From: Undibacterium umbellatum
GTDB lineage: Bacteria > Pseudomonadota > Gammaproteobacteria > Burkholderiales > Burkholderiaceae_D
DNA: 64,000 nucleotides
Assembly: GCF_014284125.1 (NCBI RefSeq)
Contig: NZ_JACOFX010000001.1
Location: 186,001 to 250,000, forward strand
Direction of reading: 5' to 3'
Shown: positions 43,333 to 54,095 of the stretch, piece by piece
Layout of the letters: each line of letters begins with the position of its first letter
Numbering within the stretch: position 1 is the first letter of the stretch
Position numbers and translations under genes: made by a program
The notes under the pieces: generated by a model
Database searches by the model: none
Seen by the model: only the letters and a program-made list of their open reading frames with translations
Told to the model about the DNA's origin: nothing

Positions 43333-44517
43333 ATGCAAAAAAAACAGCAGCTTTGCATATTAGGGGCGACAGGGTCCATCGGTGTTTCAACTTTGGATGT
43401 GGTCGCTCGTCACCCTGATCGTTATGGTGTTTTTGCCCTTACTGCACATACTCAGGTAAAAAAACTTGCTGAGCAATGCGCGCAGTTTTTGCCTCAGGTC
43501 GCCGTTGTCGGCACTGCGCAGGCCGCTGATGAGCTGTCTATACTGCTCAAAGAAAAGCTTTTGTCGCAGATCCAGATATTATTTGGTCCTGAAGCTTTGT
43601 GTGCTGTCGCCAGTGCTAGCGAGTGTGATAGCGTAATGGCAGCCATAGTCGGTGCGGCTGGCTTGCCTGCTTCATTGGCAGCGGCAAGAGCGGGCAAAAA
43701 GGTCTTGCTGGCAAATAAAGAAGCACTGGTCATGTCAGGCCAATTGTTTATTGATGCGGTCAAAGACAGCGGCGCTGTTTTGTTGCCTATTGATAGCGAG
43801 CATAATGCTATCTTTCAGTGTTTGCCCGGTAACTATAATCGCCAACCTGGCCAGCATGGCATCCATAAGATATTGCTTACGGCATCAGGTGGCCCATTTT
43901 TGAATCGGGAAGTAAGCACCCTTGATGATGTTACGCCCGACCAGGCAGTGGCGCACCCCAACTGGGTGATGGGACGCAAAATCTCTGTCGATTCAGCGAC
44001 AATGATGAACAAAGGCCTGGAGGTTATAGAGGCGCACTGGTTGTTTGCTACTCCGGCTGATCAGATCGAGGTCGTGATCCATCCACAGAGTGTTATTCAT
44101 TCCATGGTGTCCTACACTGACGGCTCGGTCCTGGCACAGATGGGCAACCCTGATATGCGCATACCTATTGCTTATGGCATGGCTTATCCTGAGCGTATAG
44201 ACTCTGGTGTTGCACCTCTGGATTTATTGAAAGTATCCAGTCTGAATTTCATTAAACCAGATTTTCTGCGTTTTCCTTGCCTGCAATTGGCCTATGACGC
44301 TTTAAAAGAGGGTAAGTCTGCAGCAATTATATTGAACGCAAGTAATGAAATTGCTGTCCAAGCGTTTTTGGAGAAGAGAATAGGGTTCCGCATGATCAAT
44401 CAGATCATTGAGCGCACGCTGTGCAAAGTGGTGGCATCAGATACCCCGGATCTGAAAAGTATACTTGCTTGCGATGCTGAGTCTCGTCGTGTAGCTGAGG
44501 CAATGCTCAGCCTATGA
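43333..44517 (+). CDS. dxr: 1-deoxy-D-xylulose 5-phosphate reductoisomerase
   Basis: A 394-residue enzyme, the committed step of the MEP isoprenoid pathway (DXP to MEP with NADPH). NADPH loop [16 protein letters not shown], active-site [12 protein letters not shown], and [18 protein letters not shown]. The ATG at 43333 ([11 protein letters not shown]) is preferred; a GTG at 43318 overlapping cdsA would add five residues. Neither has a strong ribosome binding site. It supplies precursors for the uppS product encoded upstream. Confidence 0.95.
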   Translation: MQKKQQLCILGATGSIGVSTLDVVARHPDRYGVFALTAHTQVKKLAEQCAQFLPQVAVVGTAQAADELSILLKEKLLSQIQILFGPEALCAVASASECDSVMAAIVGAAGLPASLAAARAGKKVLLANKEALVMSGQLFIDAVKDSGAVLLPIDSEHNAIFQCLPGNYNRQPGQHGIHKILLTASGGPFLNREVSTLDDVTPDQAVAHPNWVMGRKISVDSATMMNKGLEVIEAHWLFATPADQIEVVIHPQSVIHSMVSYTDGSVLAQMGNPDMRIPIAYGMAYPERIDSGVAPLDLLKVSSLNFIKPDFLRFPCLQLAYDALKEGKSAAIILNASNEIAVQAFLEKRIGFRMINQIIERTLCKVVASDTPDLKSILACDAESRRVAEAMLSL

Positions 44518-45908
44518 TCTGGCTACAAAACGCACTTGCTTTTCTGGTGACCCTGGGCATCCTGGTCTCAATCCATGAGTTTGGGCACTATATCGTTGCG
44601 CGCTGGTGTAACGTCAAGGTGTTGCGCTTTTCCCTTGGCATGGGAAAAGTCATTTATTCAAAAAGGCTAGGTAAAGATCAGACTGAATGGGCGATTTCCA
44701 TATTGCCTTTGGGTGGCTACGTCAAAATGCTGGATGCCAGGGAAATGGGGGCAGAAAATATTGCCGCCAGTGAACTACCGCGCGAATTTTGTCAGCAATC
44801 TGTTTGGAAACGTATTGCCATCGTGTCTGCAGGTCCCATCGCCAATTTTTTATTGGCTATATTCCTTTACACGATTTTGTTTGTGCATGGTGTACCTGAG
44901 CCTGCAGCAAAGTTGCGCGTTATTCCTGATACCTCTATTGCGTATCAGGCTGGCTTGCGTTACGGGGATTTGATTACCGCTGTCAATGGACAGCAAGTGC
45001 AAGGCTGGACTGAGTTTCGCTGGAAAATGATGCAGGCCGGCTTGGCTGAAGGTAACACCCTGCTCGAAGTGCTGCGAATTGATGGCACTGCGCAAGAGGG
45101 CGGGAAGAATGTTTCTATTGAAATACCCTTGAAACAATTCAACAGTAAAGACGCTGATAGTGACATTCTTAATTTCCTCGGCCTAAATCTTGCGCGCAGC
45201 CGGGAAATTATTTTGAAAGGCTTTTTGCCGGAAAGTCCTGCGTTTCTTGCTGGTTTGCAGGTTGGTGACCGTATCGTTGAAGTGGAGCAAAAGCCTTTAC
45301 TTGATGTGATAGATTTTGTACAAGTTGTCAACGCGAACCCTAGCAAACCGTTGAAGCTACTGGTTCAAAGACGGCAAGAAAAGTTTGTATTGGAAGTAAC
45401 GCCAGTCAGTCAAGAATCTAATGGTAAGACGGTAGGGGCTCTTAGGGTAGAGTTGCAAGTTGCGCCCCTCGAAATGACGGTTGTGCAAGCAAATCCCCTG
45501 CAGGCCTTCGCGAAATCCGTTGAGAAAACCTGGGATACCAGCATCTTTAGCCTGAAAATGATAGGCAAAATGCTGACGGGCAATGCTTCTCTTAAGCATG
45601 TAACCGGGCCTTTGACAATAGCGGACTATGCTGGGCAGACTTCACGGACCGGCTTGATTACCTACCTGAGCTTTATCGCCGTCATCAGTATCAGTCTGGG
45701 TGTTATGAATTTGCTTCCCATACCGGTTTTGGATGGAGGGTATTTGTTGTATTATTCGCTGGAAGTTTTGACAGGGAAACCTTTGCATGATCGTTATATC
45801 GAAGTGGGGAAGCAAGCTGGACTTTTTTTGCTATTGATGATGATGGCAATAGCTTTTTTTAATGACATTGTCCGACTGATACCATACTTTGGCAGACTAA
45901 TGTCATAA
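44514..45908 (+). CDS. rseP: Site-2 intramembrane zinc protease RseP
   Basis: A 464-residue RIP metalloprotease. Zinc site HEFGH (His21, Glu22, His25) in the first membrane segment and the third ligand in PVLDGG (Asp407). Two PDZ domains lie in the periplasmic loop (about 110-320). RseP performs the second cleavage of RseA to release sigma-E, linking this gene to the rseA-rseB pair at the left edge. It overlaps dxr by 4 nt (ATGA). Confidence 0.97.
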   Translation: MIWLQNALAFLVTLGILVSIHEFGHYIVARWCNVKVLRFSLGMGKVIYSKRLGKDQTEWAISILPLGGYVKMLDAREMGAENIAASELPREFCQQSVWKRIAIVSAGPIANFLLAIFLYTILFVHGVPEPAAKLRVIPDTSIAYQAGLRYGDLITAVNGQQVQGWTEFRWKMMQAGLAEGNTLLEVLRIDGTAQEGGKNVSIEIPLKQFNSKDADSDILNFLGLNLARSREIILKGFLPESPAFLAGLQVGDRIVEVEQKPLLDVIDFVQVVNANPSKPLKLLVQRRQEKFVLEVTPVSQESNGKTVGALRVELQVAPLEMTVVQANPLQAFAKSVEKTWDTSIFSLKMIGKMLTGNASLKHVTGPLTIADYAGQTSRTGLITYLSFIAVISISLGVMNLLPIPVLDGGYLLYYSLEVLTGKPLHDRYIEVGKQAGLFLLLMMMAIAFFNDIVRLIPYFGRLMS

Positions 45909-45977
45909 TAGTCGGCTTGATGACAGAAACTCATTTCAGATAGCAATATTGAGAGTATTGAAAGAAATTTATACCCA

Positions 45978-48326
45978 ATGAAATTACATATCGAGCAGTT
46001 CACTTTAGCCCATTTTCGTCGTCGTGCTTTATCTCTGGCTGCACTCGCACTTTGCACCGGGAATGCGCTCGCGATTGAGCCCTTCACCGTTAGAGATATA
46101 CGAGTAGAAGGCTTGCAACGGACGGAGGCCGGTACTGTATTTAGCTATTTGCCTGTCAAAGTCGGTGAAGTATTTGATGATGCAAAAAGTACAACTGCAA
46201 TCAAATCCCTCTATGCGACAGGCTTTTTTAAGGATGTTCAGATAGAAGCGCAGGATGGCATCCTGATTGTGTTGCTGGAAGAACGCCCAACCATCGCTGG
46301 TGTGGAATTTACCGGCACCAAGGAATTTGAAAAAGATGCCCTGGTCAAGGCATTGAAAGATATTGGCGTTGGTGAGTCGCGCATTTTTGATAAGGCGACT
46401 GTAGACCGTGCCGAGCAAGAATTAAAACGCCAATACTTGTCCAAAGGCTTGTATGGCATGCAAATTACCACCACGATCACACCTATAGAACGTAATCGTG
46501 TGAATGTTACTTTTGCGGTCGATGAAGGCGAAGTTGCCAAAATCGCGCAAATCAATATTATCGGGAACAAGGCTTTTTCCGATGGCGAAATTCGTGATTT
46601 GTTGACTTTGACGACACCAGGCTGGTTTACCTGGTACACCAAAGCCGATCAGTATTCCAAACAAAAACTGTCTGGTGATATAGAAACTCTGCGTTCTTTC
46701 TACCAAAACCGTGGTTATCTGGAAATGCAAATCTTGTCCACGCAGATTTCCATCACCCCGGATAAAAAGGATATCTACATCACCATCAATCTGGACGAAG
46801 GTGATAAATATACGGTTTCTGATATCAAGCTCGAAGGTGATACTCTGGGGCGCGAAGAGGAACTAGCAGCACTGCTATTGCTCAAGAGCGGCAATGTCTA
46901 CAATGCCGCACGCCTGACCGAGAGCACAAAACGCATTTCTGAACGCATGGGTAATTTTGGTTATGCCTTTGCCAACGTGAATGCCAATCCGGTCTTGAAT
47001 AAAGAAAAGAAGGAAGTCGCATTTACCATTTTTGTCGATCCAGGCAAGCGCGTCTATGTCCGTCGTATCAATCTGGCAGGTAATACGCGTACACGTGACG
47101 AAGTTATCCGTCGCGAATTCCGTCAGTTTGAAAGTTCATGGTATGACGGTGAAAAAATCAAAACTTCACGTGATCGTGTTGAGCGCCTTGGCTATTTTAA
47201 AGATGTCACAATAGAAACGCCTGAAGTGCCAACCAGTGTTGATCAAGTCGATGTCAATTTGACCGTGACAGAAAAACCTACTGGTAACCTGATGTTTGGT
47301 GCAGGCTATTCTAGTGCAGAAAAATTGACACTGACCGGCTCAATCCAGCAGGCCAATGCTTTTGGTAGTGGTGATACTATAGGCTTGGACATTAATACCA
47401 GTCGCCAAAACCGTACCATCGCCGTGGCGCATACCGATCCCTACTTTACCGACGATGGCGTGAGCCGTAATGTTGAATTGTATTTGCGCACGACTCGCCC
47501 TATCATCGGCAGCAGTGGTGACTACAAAATTCAAACTACAGGTGGTGCCTTACGTTTTGGCGTGCCATTCTCTGAAGTTGATACTGTATTTTTTGGTCTC
47601 GGTTTTGAGCGTACCAAAGTTGAAACTTATTATTTGAGTCCTTCGCGCTATTTGCAATATGTCGCCGACTATGGCAATGGCAGCAAAGATATCAATAACA
47701 TTAATTATGGTATCGGTGAAGCCGTAACCAATTCTTATCCTTTGACTGCTGCCTGGCAGAGGGATAGCCGGGACAGCGTATTGACACCAACGATAGGTCG
47801 CTATCAGCGTGCCAATCTGGAGCTGGCTGCTTTCGGTAGTTTTAAATACTATCGTGCAATTTACAATGCACAATTATTCCAACCTATATACCGCTCGGTT
47901 GTTTTGGCATTGAATGGTGAAATTGACTATGGACATGGTTTGGGTGGCAAACCTTTCCCATTGTTTAAAAATTTCTATGCTGGTGGTATAGGCTCAGTGC
48001 GTGGTTATGAACCTTCCTCATTGGGTACCAGGGATCCAGCCGGCGATGCGCTTGGCGGTTCGACCAGAGTGCTGGCCAACGTAGAATTGCAAATACCTTT
48101 CCCAGGTGCTGACAAGTCCTTGCGCTGGTTCACTTTTGTGGACGGTGGCAATGTATTTGACGAAGGACAAAAAATCAGGCCAAAAGACTTACGCTTTTCT
48201 GCTGGTATAGGTATAAGCTGGATATCGCCAGTTGGCCCGTTGAAATTGAGCTTCGGTAAAGCTTTGAACGCCAAACCGGAAGACAAGAAGCAAACATTCC
48301 AGTTCCAGATGGGAACAGGCTTCTAA
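45978..48326 (+). CDS. bamA: Outer-membrane protein assembly factor BamA
   Basis: A 782-residue Omp85 protein that folds beta-barrel proteins into the outer membrane. Signal peptide (to about residue 32, ALAIEP), five POTRA domains (about 33-430) and a C-terminal 16-strand barrel with VRGYEPSSLG (loop 6 VRGF/Y motif) and a terminal Phe in QFQMGTGF. It is between rseP and skp, the conserved position. Confidence 0.97.
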   Translation: MKLHIEQFTLAHFRRRALSLAALALCTGNALAIEPFTVRDIRVEGLQRTEAGTVFSYLPVKVGEVFDDAKSTTAIKSLYATGFFKDVQIEAQDGILIVLLEERPTIAGVEFTGTKEFEKDALVKALKDIGVGESRIFDKATVDRAEQELKRQYLSKGLYGMQITTTITPIERNRVNVTFAVDEGEVAKIAQINIIGNKAFSDGEIRDLLTLTTPGWFTWYTKADQYSKQKLSGDIETLRSFYQNRGYLEMQILSTQISITPDKKDIYITINLDEGDKYTVSDIKLEGDTLGREEELAALLLLKSGNVYNAARLTESTKRISERMGNFGYAFANVNANPVLNKEKKEVAFTIFVDPGKRVYVRRINLAGNTRTRDEVIRREFRQFESSWYDGEKIKTSRDRVERLGYFKDVTIETPEVPTSVDQVDVNLTVTEKPTGNLMFGAGYSSAEKLTLTGSIQQANAFGSGDTIGLDINTSRQNRTIAVAHTDPYFTDDGVSRNVELYLRTTRPIIGSSGDYKIQTTGGALRFGVPFSEVDTVFFGLGFERTKVETYYLSPSRYLQYVADYGNGSKDINNINYGIGEAVTNSYPLTAAWQRDSRDSVLTPTIGRYQRANLELAAFGSFKYYRAIYNAQLFQPIYRSVVLALNGEIDYGHGLGGKPFPLFKNFYAGGIGSVRGYEPSSLGTRDPAGDALGGSTRVLANVELQIPFPGADKSLRWFTFVDGGNVFDEGQKIRPKDLRFSAGIGISWISPVGPLKLSFGKALNAKPEDKKQTFQFQMGTGF

Positions 48327-48376
48327 TTGTTTTTGCTTGGCTATATTTTGTTTTAGTACGTGTTACGGAGATTATT

Positions 48377-48895
48377 TTGAGTCAACATACTACCCCGACC
48401 AAATTGTTGCAACGCTTGATGGTTTGTGCGGCTTGCGTTTTCAGCGTGGCTCAAGCTCAGGCGCAGGACACCAAAATAGCTATCTTTGATTCTCAAAGGG
48501 TGATGCGAGAATCCGTGCCAGCAAAAGCGGCAGAAGCCAAACTGAAAGTTGAATTTCAAAAGCGTGGCGAAGAGTTGGAAAATTTGGCAAAGAAATTAAA
48601 GGCAACAGCTGAAAAGTATGAGAAAGATGCGCCTTTATTGTCAGAAGCGGACCGTGTTATACGCCAACGTGAGATCACTGAGCTGGACCAAACCTTTAAA
48701 CGCAAGCAACGATCTTACAACGAAGATGTGAATCAGCGTCAGAATGAAGAGATTGCGTCACTTGTAGAGCGTGCGCAAAAAGTGATCAAGCAAATCGCAG
48801 AAGTTGAAAAAATTGATCTGGTCTTGCAAGACTCTGTCTATCATAGTGCCCGTATCGACATTACTGACAAAGTTCTCAAAGCACTCTCTAAATAA
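48377..48895 (+). CDS. skp: Periplasmic chaperone Skp (OmpH family)
   Basis: A 172-residue protein: signal peptide ending AQAQAQ, then an N-terminal strand ([13 protein letters not shown]) and a long charged coiled-coil (about 60-140), the jellyfish-tentacle architecture of Skp. It carries unfolded outer-membrane proteins to BamA. The start is a TTG at 48377 with GGAG 6 nt upstream; an ATG at 48419 would cut the signal peptide short. Confidence 0.92.
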   Translation: MSQHTTPTKLLQRLMVCAACVFSVAQAQAQDTKIAIFDSQRVMRESVPAKAAEAKLKVEFQKRGEELENLAKKLKATAEKYEKDAPLLSEADRVIRQREITELDQTFKRKQRSYNEDVNQRQNEEIASLVERAQKVIKQIAEVEKIDLVLQDSVYHSARIDITDKVLKALSK

Positions 48896-48900
48896 TTCCT

Positions 48901-49962
48901 ATGACCGCAAGCATTCGGCTAGGTGAATTGGTCGATCGCTTCGGTGGTCAATTGACTGGTTCACCTGAAATTACTGTCACTGGCATTGCCCCTCTGAGTG
49001 AAGCCAGTGAACAGCATATTACTTTTTTATCCAATCCCAAATTACGTCTTCAAGCCGCAGCTACGCAGGCCGCAGCCTTGATATTGACGCAGGCTGATTT
49101 CGAGCATATTGGAAAAAACTATGCTGGCATTTGCCTGATAGTTCCCCAGCCATATGTCTACTTTGCACGAGCAGCGCAATACTTTGCCTCACTCAATGCC
49201 ATACCTGCAGTGACAGGCGTGCATCCTGCTGCCTGGGTCAATCCGATGGCCGTCGTTGCATCCACTGCCAGTGTAGGCGCAAATGCCAGCATCGATGCTG
49301 AAGCGGTGATTGGTGAGCATGTTGTCATCAAACCAGGTGCTGTGATAGGTCGTGGTGTGGTGATCGGTGACAATAGCCTGATCCATGCGAATGTCAGCAT
49401 TTATGACTACTGCGTCCTGGGACAACGTTGCATCATTCATTCTGGCGCTGTCATAGGTGCTGACGGTTTTGGCTTTGCCAATGAAACAGGTCAATGGATA
49501 AAAATCCCGCAAACGGGCAGAGTGGTGATCGGTGACGATGTCGAAATTGGTGCGAATACCAGCATAGACCGCGGTGCTCTGGCTGACACCATCATAGAAG
49601 AAGGCGTGAAGCTGGATAATCAGATACAAATAGGCCATAACTGCCACATAGGTGCGCATACTGCCATGGCAGGTTGCGTAGGGGTGGCAGGCAGTGCCAA
49701 GATAGGCAAATATTGCACATTTGGTGGTGCAGCCATGGTTTTGGGACACTTAACCATCGTCGACAATGTGCATATTTCCTCTGCCAGCATGGTGTCACGC
49801 TCTATTCTTGAGCCTGGGCAATATACCGGCTTTTATCCTTTGGCAAAAAATGCTGATTGGGAAAAAACTGCTGCCATCGTACGCAATTTATCGGGTATGC
49901 GCGAAAAAATGCGTTACCTCGAAAAAACAATGAAAACACTGACTGAAAAAGATCATGAATAG
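48901..49962 (+). CDS. lpxD: UDP-3-O-acylglucosamine N-acyltransferase
   Basis: A 353-residue trimeric acyltransferase, third step of lipid A synthesis. N-terminal uridine-binding domain (about 1-105, ITFLSNPK), then a left-handed beta-helix of hexapeptide repeats (about 105-300). Catalytic His246 is in [11 protein letters not shown]. The C-terminal helix follows. It overlaps fabZ by 8 nt. Confidence 0.97.
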   Translation: MTASIRLGELVDRFGGQLTGSPEITVTGIAPLSEASEQHITFLSNPKLRLQAAATQAAALILTQADFEHIGKNYAGICLIVPQPYVYFARAAQYFASLNAIPAVTGVHPAAWVNPMAVVASTASVGANASIDAEAVIGEHVVIKPGAVIGRGVVIGDNSLIHANVSIYDYCVLGQRCIIHSGAVIGADGFGFANETGQWIKIPQTGRVVIGDDVEIGANTSIDRGALADTIIEEGVKLDNQIQIGHNCHIGAHTAMAGCVGVAGSAKIGKYCTFGGAAMVLGHLTIVDNVHISSASMVSRSILEPGQYTGFYPLAKNADWEKTAAIVRNLSGMREKMRYLEKTMKTLTEKDHE

Positions 49963-50416
49963 CCTGGACATTAATCAAATCAAAGAATATCTGCCACACC
50001 GTTACCCGATGTTGTTGGTGGATCGTGTGCTGAGCTGGGAAAATGGAAAGACCATTACCGCCATCAAGAATGTCACGGCGAATGAAGAGTTTTTTAACGG
50101 ACATTTCCCGAATAAACCCGTCATGCCTGGCGTATTGATGATAGAAGCGATGGCACAAACTGCTGCCATACTCTCATTCCTGACCATGGGCCAAAAACCG
50201 GATGAAAATACCATCGTGTATTTCCTTGGCATTGATGGCGCACGTTTCAAGCGTCCAGTTGAACCTGGTGACCAGTTGAAGATGGAAGTAGAAATCATCA
50301 AGGTTGCCCGCGGCATCTGGAAATACAAGGCCAGGGCAACTGTTGATGGCCAATTGGCAGTAGAAGGTGAACTGATGTGCACCATGCGTACGAAAGAAGA
50401 AGCCAAGGAGAGCTAA
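49955..50416 (+). CDS. fabZ: 3-hydroxyacyl-[acyl-carrier-protein] dehydratase
   Basis: A 153-residue hot-dog fold dehydratase of fatty-acid elongation. Catalytic residues His50 and Glu64 lie in the [19 protein letters not shown] helix. [11 protein letters not shown] is the N-terminal signature. Standard fabZ position between lpxD and lpxA. Confidence 0.97.
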   Translation: MNSLDINQIKEYLPHRYPMLLVDRVLSWENGKTITAIKNVTANEEFFNGHFPNKPVMPGVLMIEAMAQTAAILSFLTMGQKPDENTIVYFLGIDGARFKRPVEPGDQLKMEVEIIKVARGIWKYKARATVDGQLAVEGELMCTMRTKEEAKES

Positions 50417-50419
50417 ATA

Positions 50420-51208
50420 ATGCACATCCACCCAAGCGCGCTGATTGACCCCAAGGCTCAACTGGATAGCTCAGTTGAAGTGGGTGCCTATTCCATTATC
50501 GGTCCCAATGTAACGATAGCAGCGGGGACCAAAATAGGCCCGCATGTCGTGATTGAGGGATATACGACGATAGGCCGCAACAATACTTTTTACCAGTTCT
50601 CGTCCATAGGTGCAGCGCCGCAAGACAAAAAATATGCGGGCGAGCCTACGCGTCTGGAAATTGGCGACAACAACGTTATCCGTGAATTTTGCACTTTCAA
50701 CCTGGGCACAGTTCAGGATAATGGCGTGACCCGTCTGGGTAACGATAACTGGATCATGGCTTATGTGCATCTGGCGCATGACTGCCAAGTCGGTAATAAC
50801 GTCATATTCGCCAATAATGCCGCATTGGCTGGTCATGTGCACGTCGGTGACTGGGTGATTTTGGGTGGTTTTACCAATGTGCATCAATTCTGTAAGATAG
50901 GTGCGCATGCCATGTGCGGCATGGGTACTTCTTTGCTGCAGGACGTGCCACCCTTCGTCATGTTGAATGGAAACCCAGCAGCTGCCCATGGCATTAATGT
51001 CGAAGGTTTGAAGCGTCGTGGCTTTAGCCGCGAACAAATTTCAGCCATACGTCAGACTTATAAGCTGATCTATAAATCCGGTTTGACCCTGGAAGAAGCC
51101 AAAGCAGTGATAGATCAACAGATTGCTGAACTGGAAGCAGATGCGGCTCTTCACGTGCGATCCATGCGTCATTTTCTTGATGCTGCAACACGCGGCATCG
51201 TCCGTTAA
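50420..51208 (+). CDS. lpxA: UDP-N-acetylglucosamine O-acyltransferase
   Basis: A 262-residue hexapeptide-repeat trimer that starts lipid A synthesis. Catalytic His120 is in [11 protein letters not shown]. The beta-helix occupies about 1-190 and the C-terminal helical part has the [12 protein letters not shown] motif. It begins 3 nt after the fabZ stop. Confidence 0.97.
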   Translation: MHIHPSALIDPKAQLDSSVEVGAYSIIGPNVTIAAGTKIGPHVVIEGYTTIGRNNTFYQFSSIGAAPQDKKYAGEPTRLEIGDNNVIREFCTFNLGTVQDNGVTRLGNDNWIMAYVHLAHDCQVGNNVIFANNAALAGHVHVGDWVILGGFTNVHQFCKIGAHAMCGMGTSLLQDVPPFVMLNGNPAAAHGINVEGLKRRGFSREQISAIRQTYKLIYKSGLTLEEAKAVIDQQIAELEADAALHVRSMRHFLDAATRGIVR

Positions 51209-51214
51209 GCTGCT

Positions 51215-52375
51215 GTGACAACTCAAGCTAATCGCCCCATCATTGCGATGGTAGCCGGAGAGACCTCCGGCGATATGCTGGCCAACCGCCTCCTGTCCGG
51301 CTTGCGCCCGGCTTTGCCTGATGCTCGTATGCACGGTATAGGTGGCCCACGCATGGCTGAACATGGCTTCATCAATGACTGGCCCATGGAAAAACTTTCT
51401 GTCCGTGGCCTGTTTGAAGTGCTGGCGCATTACCGGGAAATTACTGGTATACGCAAGCAATTGCGTGAACAGTTGCTACTGGAAAAGCCCGATGTTTTCA
51501 TTGGTGTCGATGCGCCAGACTTTAACCTGGATCTGGAAATCCAGTTGAAACGTGCTGGCATTCCTACCATGCATTACATCAGCCCATCGATCTGGGCATG
51601 GCGTGGTGGTCGCATCAAAAAGATTGCCGAAGCAGTTTCTCATATGCTGGTAGTATTTCCCTTTGAAGAAGAGATATACCGCAAGGCTGGCATACCAGTG
51701 ACCTATGTAGGTCATCCGCTGGCACAAGTCATTCCCATGGAAACGGACATGGCAGCGGCCAGGGACGAGCTGGGCCTGGATAAAAATGCCAGGGTGGTGA
51801 CGATCTTGCCAGGCAGCCGCATGTCCGAGATCAAATACAATACTGAAGCATTCATACAAACAGCAAAAATCCTTTGCCAGCGTGATCCGCAGTTGCAGAT
51901 AGTCGTGCCCATGGCAGGCGACAAGCAGCGCAGCTATTACATCAAACTGGTGGTTGACGCCAGGCTGGATGATGTACCAGTTTTGCTGATAGATGGCCGT
52001 TCGCATACTGCCATTGCAGCAGCGGATGCGGTACTGGTTGCTTCTGGTACAGCCTCGCTGGAAGTGGCTTTATTCAAAAAGCCCATGGTGATTGCCTACA
52101 AAATGATGGAAGCCTCATGGCAGATATTGCGCCATATGGGTTACCAGCCCTGGATAGGCTTGCCGAATATTCTTGCGCGTGAATTTTTGGTACCGGAATT
52201 TTTGCAATCAGCAGCCAGGCCAGATGCAATGGCTGATGCATTGTGGCAGCAGTTGAGTGATGAAGCCTTGCAGGAGCGACTGAAGCAGCGCTTCGTCGAT
52301 ATGCACCATTCCCTCTCGCGCGATACCGCCAACGTCTCGGCGCAAGCCGTATTACAATTAATTTCAGCAAAATGA
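51215..52375 (+). CDS. lpxB: Lipid-A-disaccharide synthase
   Basis: A 386-residue GT19 glycosyltransferase that joins UDP-diacylglucosamine and lipid X. N-terminal AGETSGDMLANRL, YISPSIWAWRGGR and PGSRMSEI motifs, and the nucleotide-binding VASGTASLEVALF. It begins with GTG at 51215 (MTTQANRP...); the next ATG would remove the first strand. Last of the lpx run; in many relatives rnhB would follow. Confidence 0.96.
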   Translation: MTTQANRPIIAMVAGETSGDMLANRLLSGLRPALPDARMHGIGGPRMAEHGFINDWPMEKLSVRGLFEVLAHYREITGIRKQLREQLLLEKPDVFIGVDAPDFNLDLEIQLKRAGIPTMHYISPSIWAWRGGRIKKIAEAVSHMLVVFPFEEEIYRKAGIPVTYVGHPLAQVIPMETDMAAARDELGLDKNARVVTILPGSRMSEIKYNTEAFIQTAKILCQRDPQLQIVVPMAGDKQRSYYIKLVVDARLDDVPVLLIDGRSHTAIAAADAVLVASGTASLEVALFKKPMVIAYKMMEASWQILRHMGYQPWIGLPNILAREFLVPEFLQSAARPDAMADALWQQLSDEALQERLKQRFVDMHHSLSRDTANVSAQAVLQLISAK

Positions 52376-52435
52376 GGCTTTAGTCCCGGTTTGCCGATAT
52401 GGTTACACGCCAGATTCACTTGAAGAGTAGCAAGC

Positions 52436-53215
52436 ATGTACGTTGATTCCCATTGTCATATCAATTTTCCCGAACTGGCTGAACGTTTGCCAGAGATATT
52501 GGGCAAGATGCAGGAAAATGGGGTGACCCACGCGCTATGCGTCTCGGTTGATCTGCCTGATTTTCCGCAAGTTCTGGCATTGGCTGAACAGTATCCACAC
52601 ATTTATGCGTCAGTAGGTGTACATCCTGACTACGAAGAAACAGAAGAGCCAACAGCAGAGCAATTGGTCAGGCTATCCGATCACGACAAAATTATTGCCA
52701 TCGGTGAAACCGGTCTTGATTATTTCAGATTGAAGGGTGACCTGGAGTGGCAACGCGAACGGTTCAGGCAGCATATCCGCGCCTCCCGCATTTGTCGCAA
52801 ACCCTTGATCATTCATACCCGTGCAGCGGCGGAAGATACCATACGCATTATGCAGGAAGAGGGCGCAGGCACAGCTCAGGGTGGTGTTGCTGGCGTCATG
52901 CATTGTTTTACAGAGTCACTGGAAGTTGCGCAAGCAGCAGTAGATTTGGGGTTTTATATTTCTTTTTCCGGCATCCTGACCTTCAAGAGCGCCAAAGATT
53001 TGCAGGCAGTAGCCAAAGCCTTGCCTCTTGAGCGTATTTTGATAGAAACTGATTCGCCTTACCTAGCACCAGCCCCGCATCGCGGCAAAATGAATGAACC
53101 CGGTTTTGTCCGTCATGTGGGTGAATTTCTGGCAGATTTGAAAGGTATCTCCGTCAAAGAAGTGCAGGAAACTACGACCAGAAATTTCTTTCAATTGTTT
53201 CAATTTGCTCATTGA
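52436..53215 (+). CDS. TatD-family metal-dependent hydrolase (YcfH-like)
   Basis: A 259-residue TIM-barrel metallohydrolase. The metal ligands are in VDSHCHINF, AIGETGLDYF, LIIHTRAA, MHCFTES and IETDSPYLAP. Family members are thought to be DNases or D-amino-acyl-tRNA-related hydrolases; the substrate is not read from sequence. The 3' end is 8 nt before the ankyrin gene start. Confidence 0.9.
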   Translation: MYVDSHCHINFPELAERLPEILGKMQENGVTHALCVSVDLPDFPQVLALAEQYPHIYASVGVHPDYEETEEPTAEQLVRLSDHDKIIAIGETGLDYFRLKGDLEWQRERFRQHIRASRICRKPLIIHTRAAAEDTIRIMQEEGAGTAQGGVAGVMHCFTESLEVAQAAVDLGFYISFSGILTFKSAKDLQAVAKALPLERILIETDSPYLAPAPHRGKMNEPGFVRHVGEFLADLKGISVKEVQETTTRNFFQLFQFAH

Positions 53216-53223
53216 GTCCTGAT

Positions 53224-53907
53224 ATGCAAACAGCCTTGTCATCCGCATCCTTTTCTGGGAAATTTAATCTGCGTTGCGTGGCTTGTTTGCTATTGTGGCT
53301 CTCTTCTGCCTGTGCTTTTGCTGATGATCATGATGACCTGTTTTTTGCGGTACGCTTCGACGACGTAAACAAAGTCAGTGAGTTGGTCAAACGCGGTCTG
53401 AGTGTCAATGCCACAGAATCTATACGTGGCGAAACTTTACTGATGATTGCATTGCGTGAAAACTCGAAGAAAGTTTTTCAGGTCTTACTCGATCACAAGG
53501 ACATCAAACTTGAAGCCAGAGCCAGTAATGGCGATACCATCTTGATGCTGGCCAGTTATTTAGGCGACTTCCCCGTCGTGAAAAAACTGGTAGAGCGGGG
53601 CGCAGAGATCAATCAAGTTGGCTGGACAGCATTGCATTATGCGGCAGTAAGTGGCGATAAGAATATCGTCGCTTTATTATTGGAAAGCTCCGCCTATATT
53701 GATGCTGAATCACCAAATAAAACTACCCCTCTGATGATGGCAGCTCGCTCTGGCAAACATATCATCGTCGGTTTACTGCTGGAAGAGGGTGCTGACCCAT
53801 ACTTAAAAAATGATCTGGGTTTAAATGCACTCGACTTTGCTATCGACGTAGAGCAAAGAGAAATAGCAGCCATTTTGAAAGCACGCATGCAGGCCAACAA
53901 AAAATAG
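53224..53907 (+). CDS. Exported ankyrin-repeat protein
   Basis: A 227-residue protein with a signal peptide (LLLWLSSACAFA-DD) followed by about six ankyrin repeats filling the rest (consensus-like GDTILMLASYLGDF, GWTALHYAAVSGDK, TTPLMMAARSGKH, GLNALDFAI). Likely periplasmic and protein-binding. The partner is unknown. The ATG at 53224 is preferred; a TTG at 53212 overlaps the tatD-family stop. Confidence 0.85.
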   Translation: MQTALSSASFSGKFNLRCVACLLLWLSSACAFADDHDDLFFAVRFDDVNKVSELVKRGLSVNATESIRGETLLMIALRENSKKVFQVLLDHKDIKLEARASNGDTILMLASYLGDFPVVKKLVERGAEINQVGWTALHYAAVSGDKNIVALLLESSAYIDAESPNKTTPLMMAARSGKHIIVGLLLEEGADPYLKNDLGLNALDFAIDVEQREIAAILKARMQANKK

Positions 53908-53944
53908 TTGGTGTTCACGCGCCTGATATTTGAAGGAGGACTTC

Positions 53945-54067
53945 TTGAAAGCTGACGAGGTAAAACGGGCACTCGAAGTTGTGGTCGAATGGGGTCGCTT
54001 TGGAGAGTCATACAACTATGATTATCATACCGGTCGCCTGACTCTGCCTGAAGATAATCAAAAGTAA
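53945..54067 (+). CDS. Small 40-codon frame resembling the ABC-ATPase AAA-associated C-terminal domain
   Basis: TTG start at 53945 with a strong Shine-Dalgarno AAGGAGGA at 53933-53940. The product (MKADEVKRALEVVVEWGRFG, then ESYNYDYHTGRLTLP) resembles the terminal piece of the AAA-associated C-terminal domain found at the end of some nitrate/sulfonate-type ABC ATPases (WGRyaElFdYd-x-x-GrLtL pattern). No ATPase is encoded upstream. It could be a genuine micro-protein or a remnant of a lost transporter gene. The strong ribosome site favours a translated product. Identification is from memory of the domain. Confidence 0.45.
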   Translation: MKADEVKRALEVVVEWGRFGESYNYDYHTGRLTLPEDNQK

Positions 54068-54095
54068 TTATCGCGTCTTTGCAGGGTAGGTGAGT

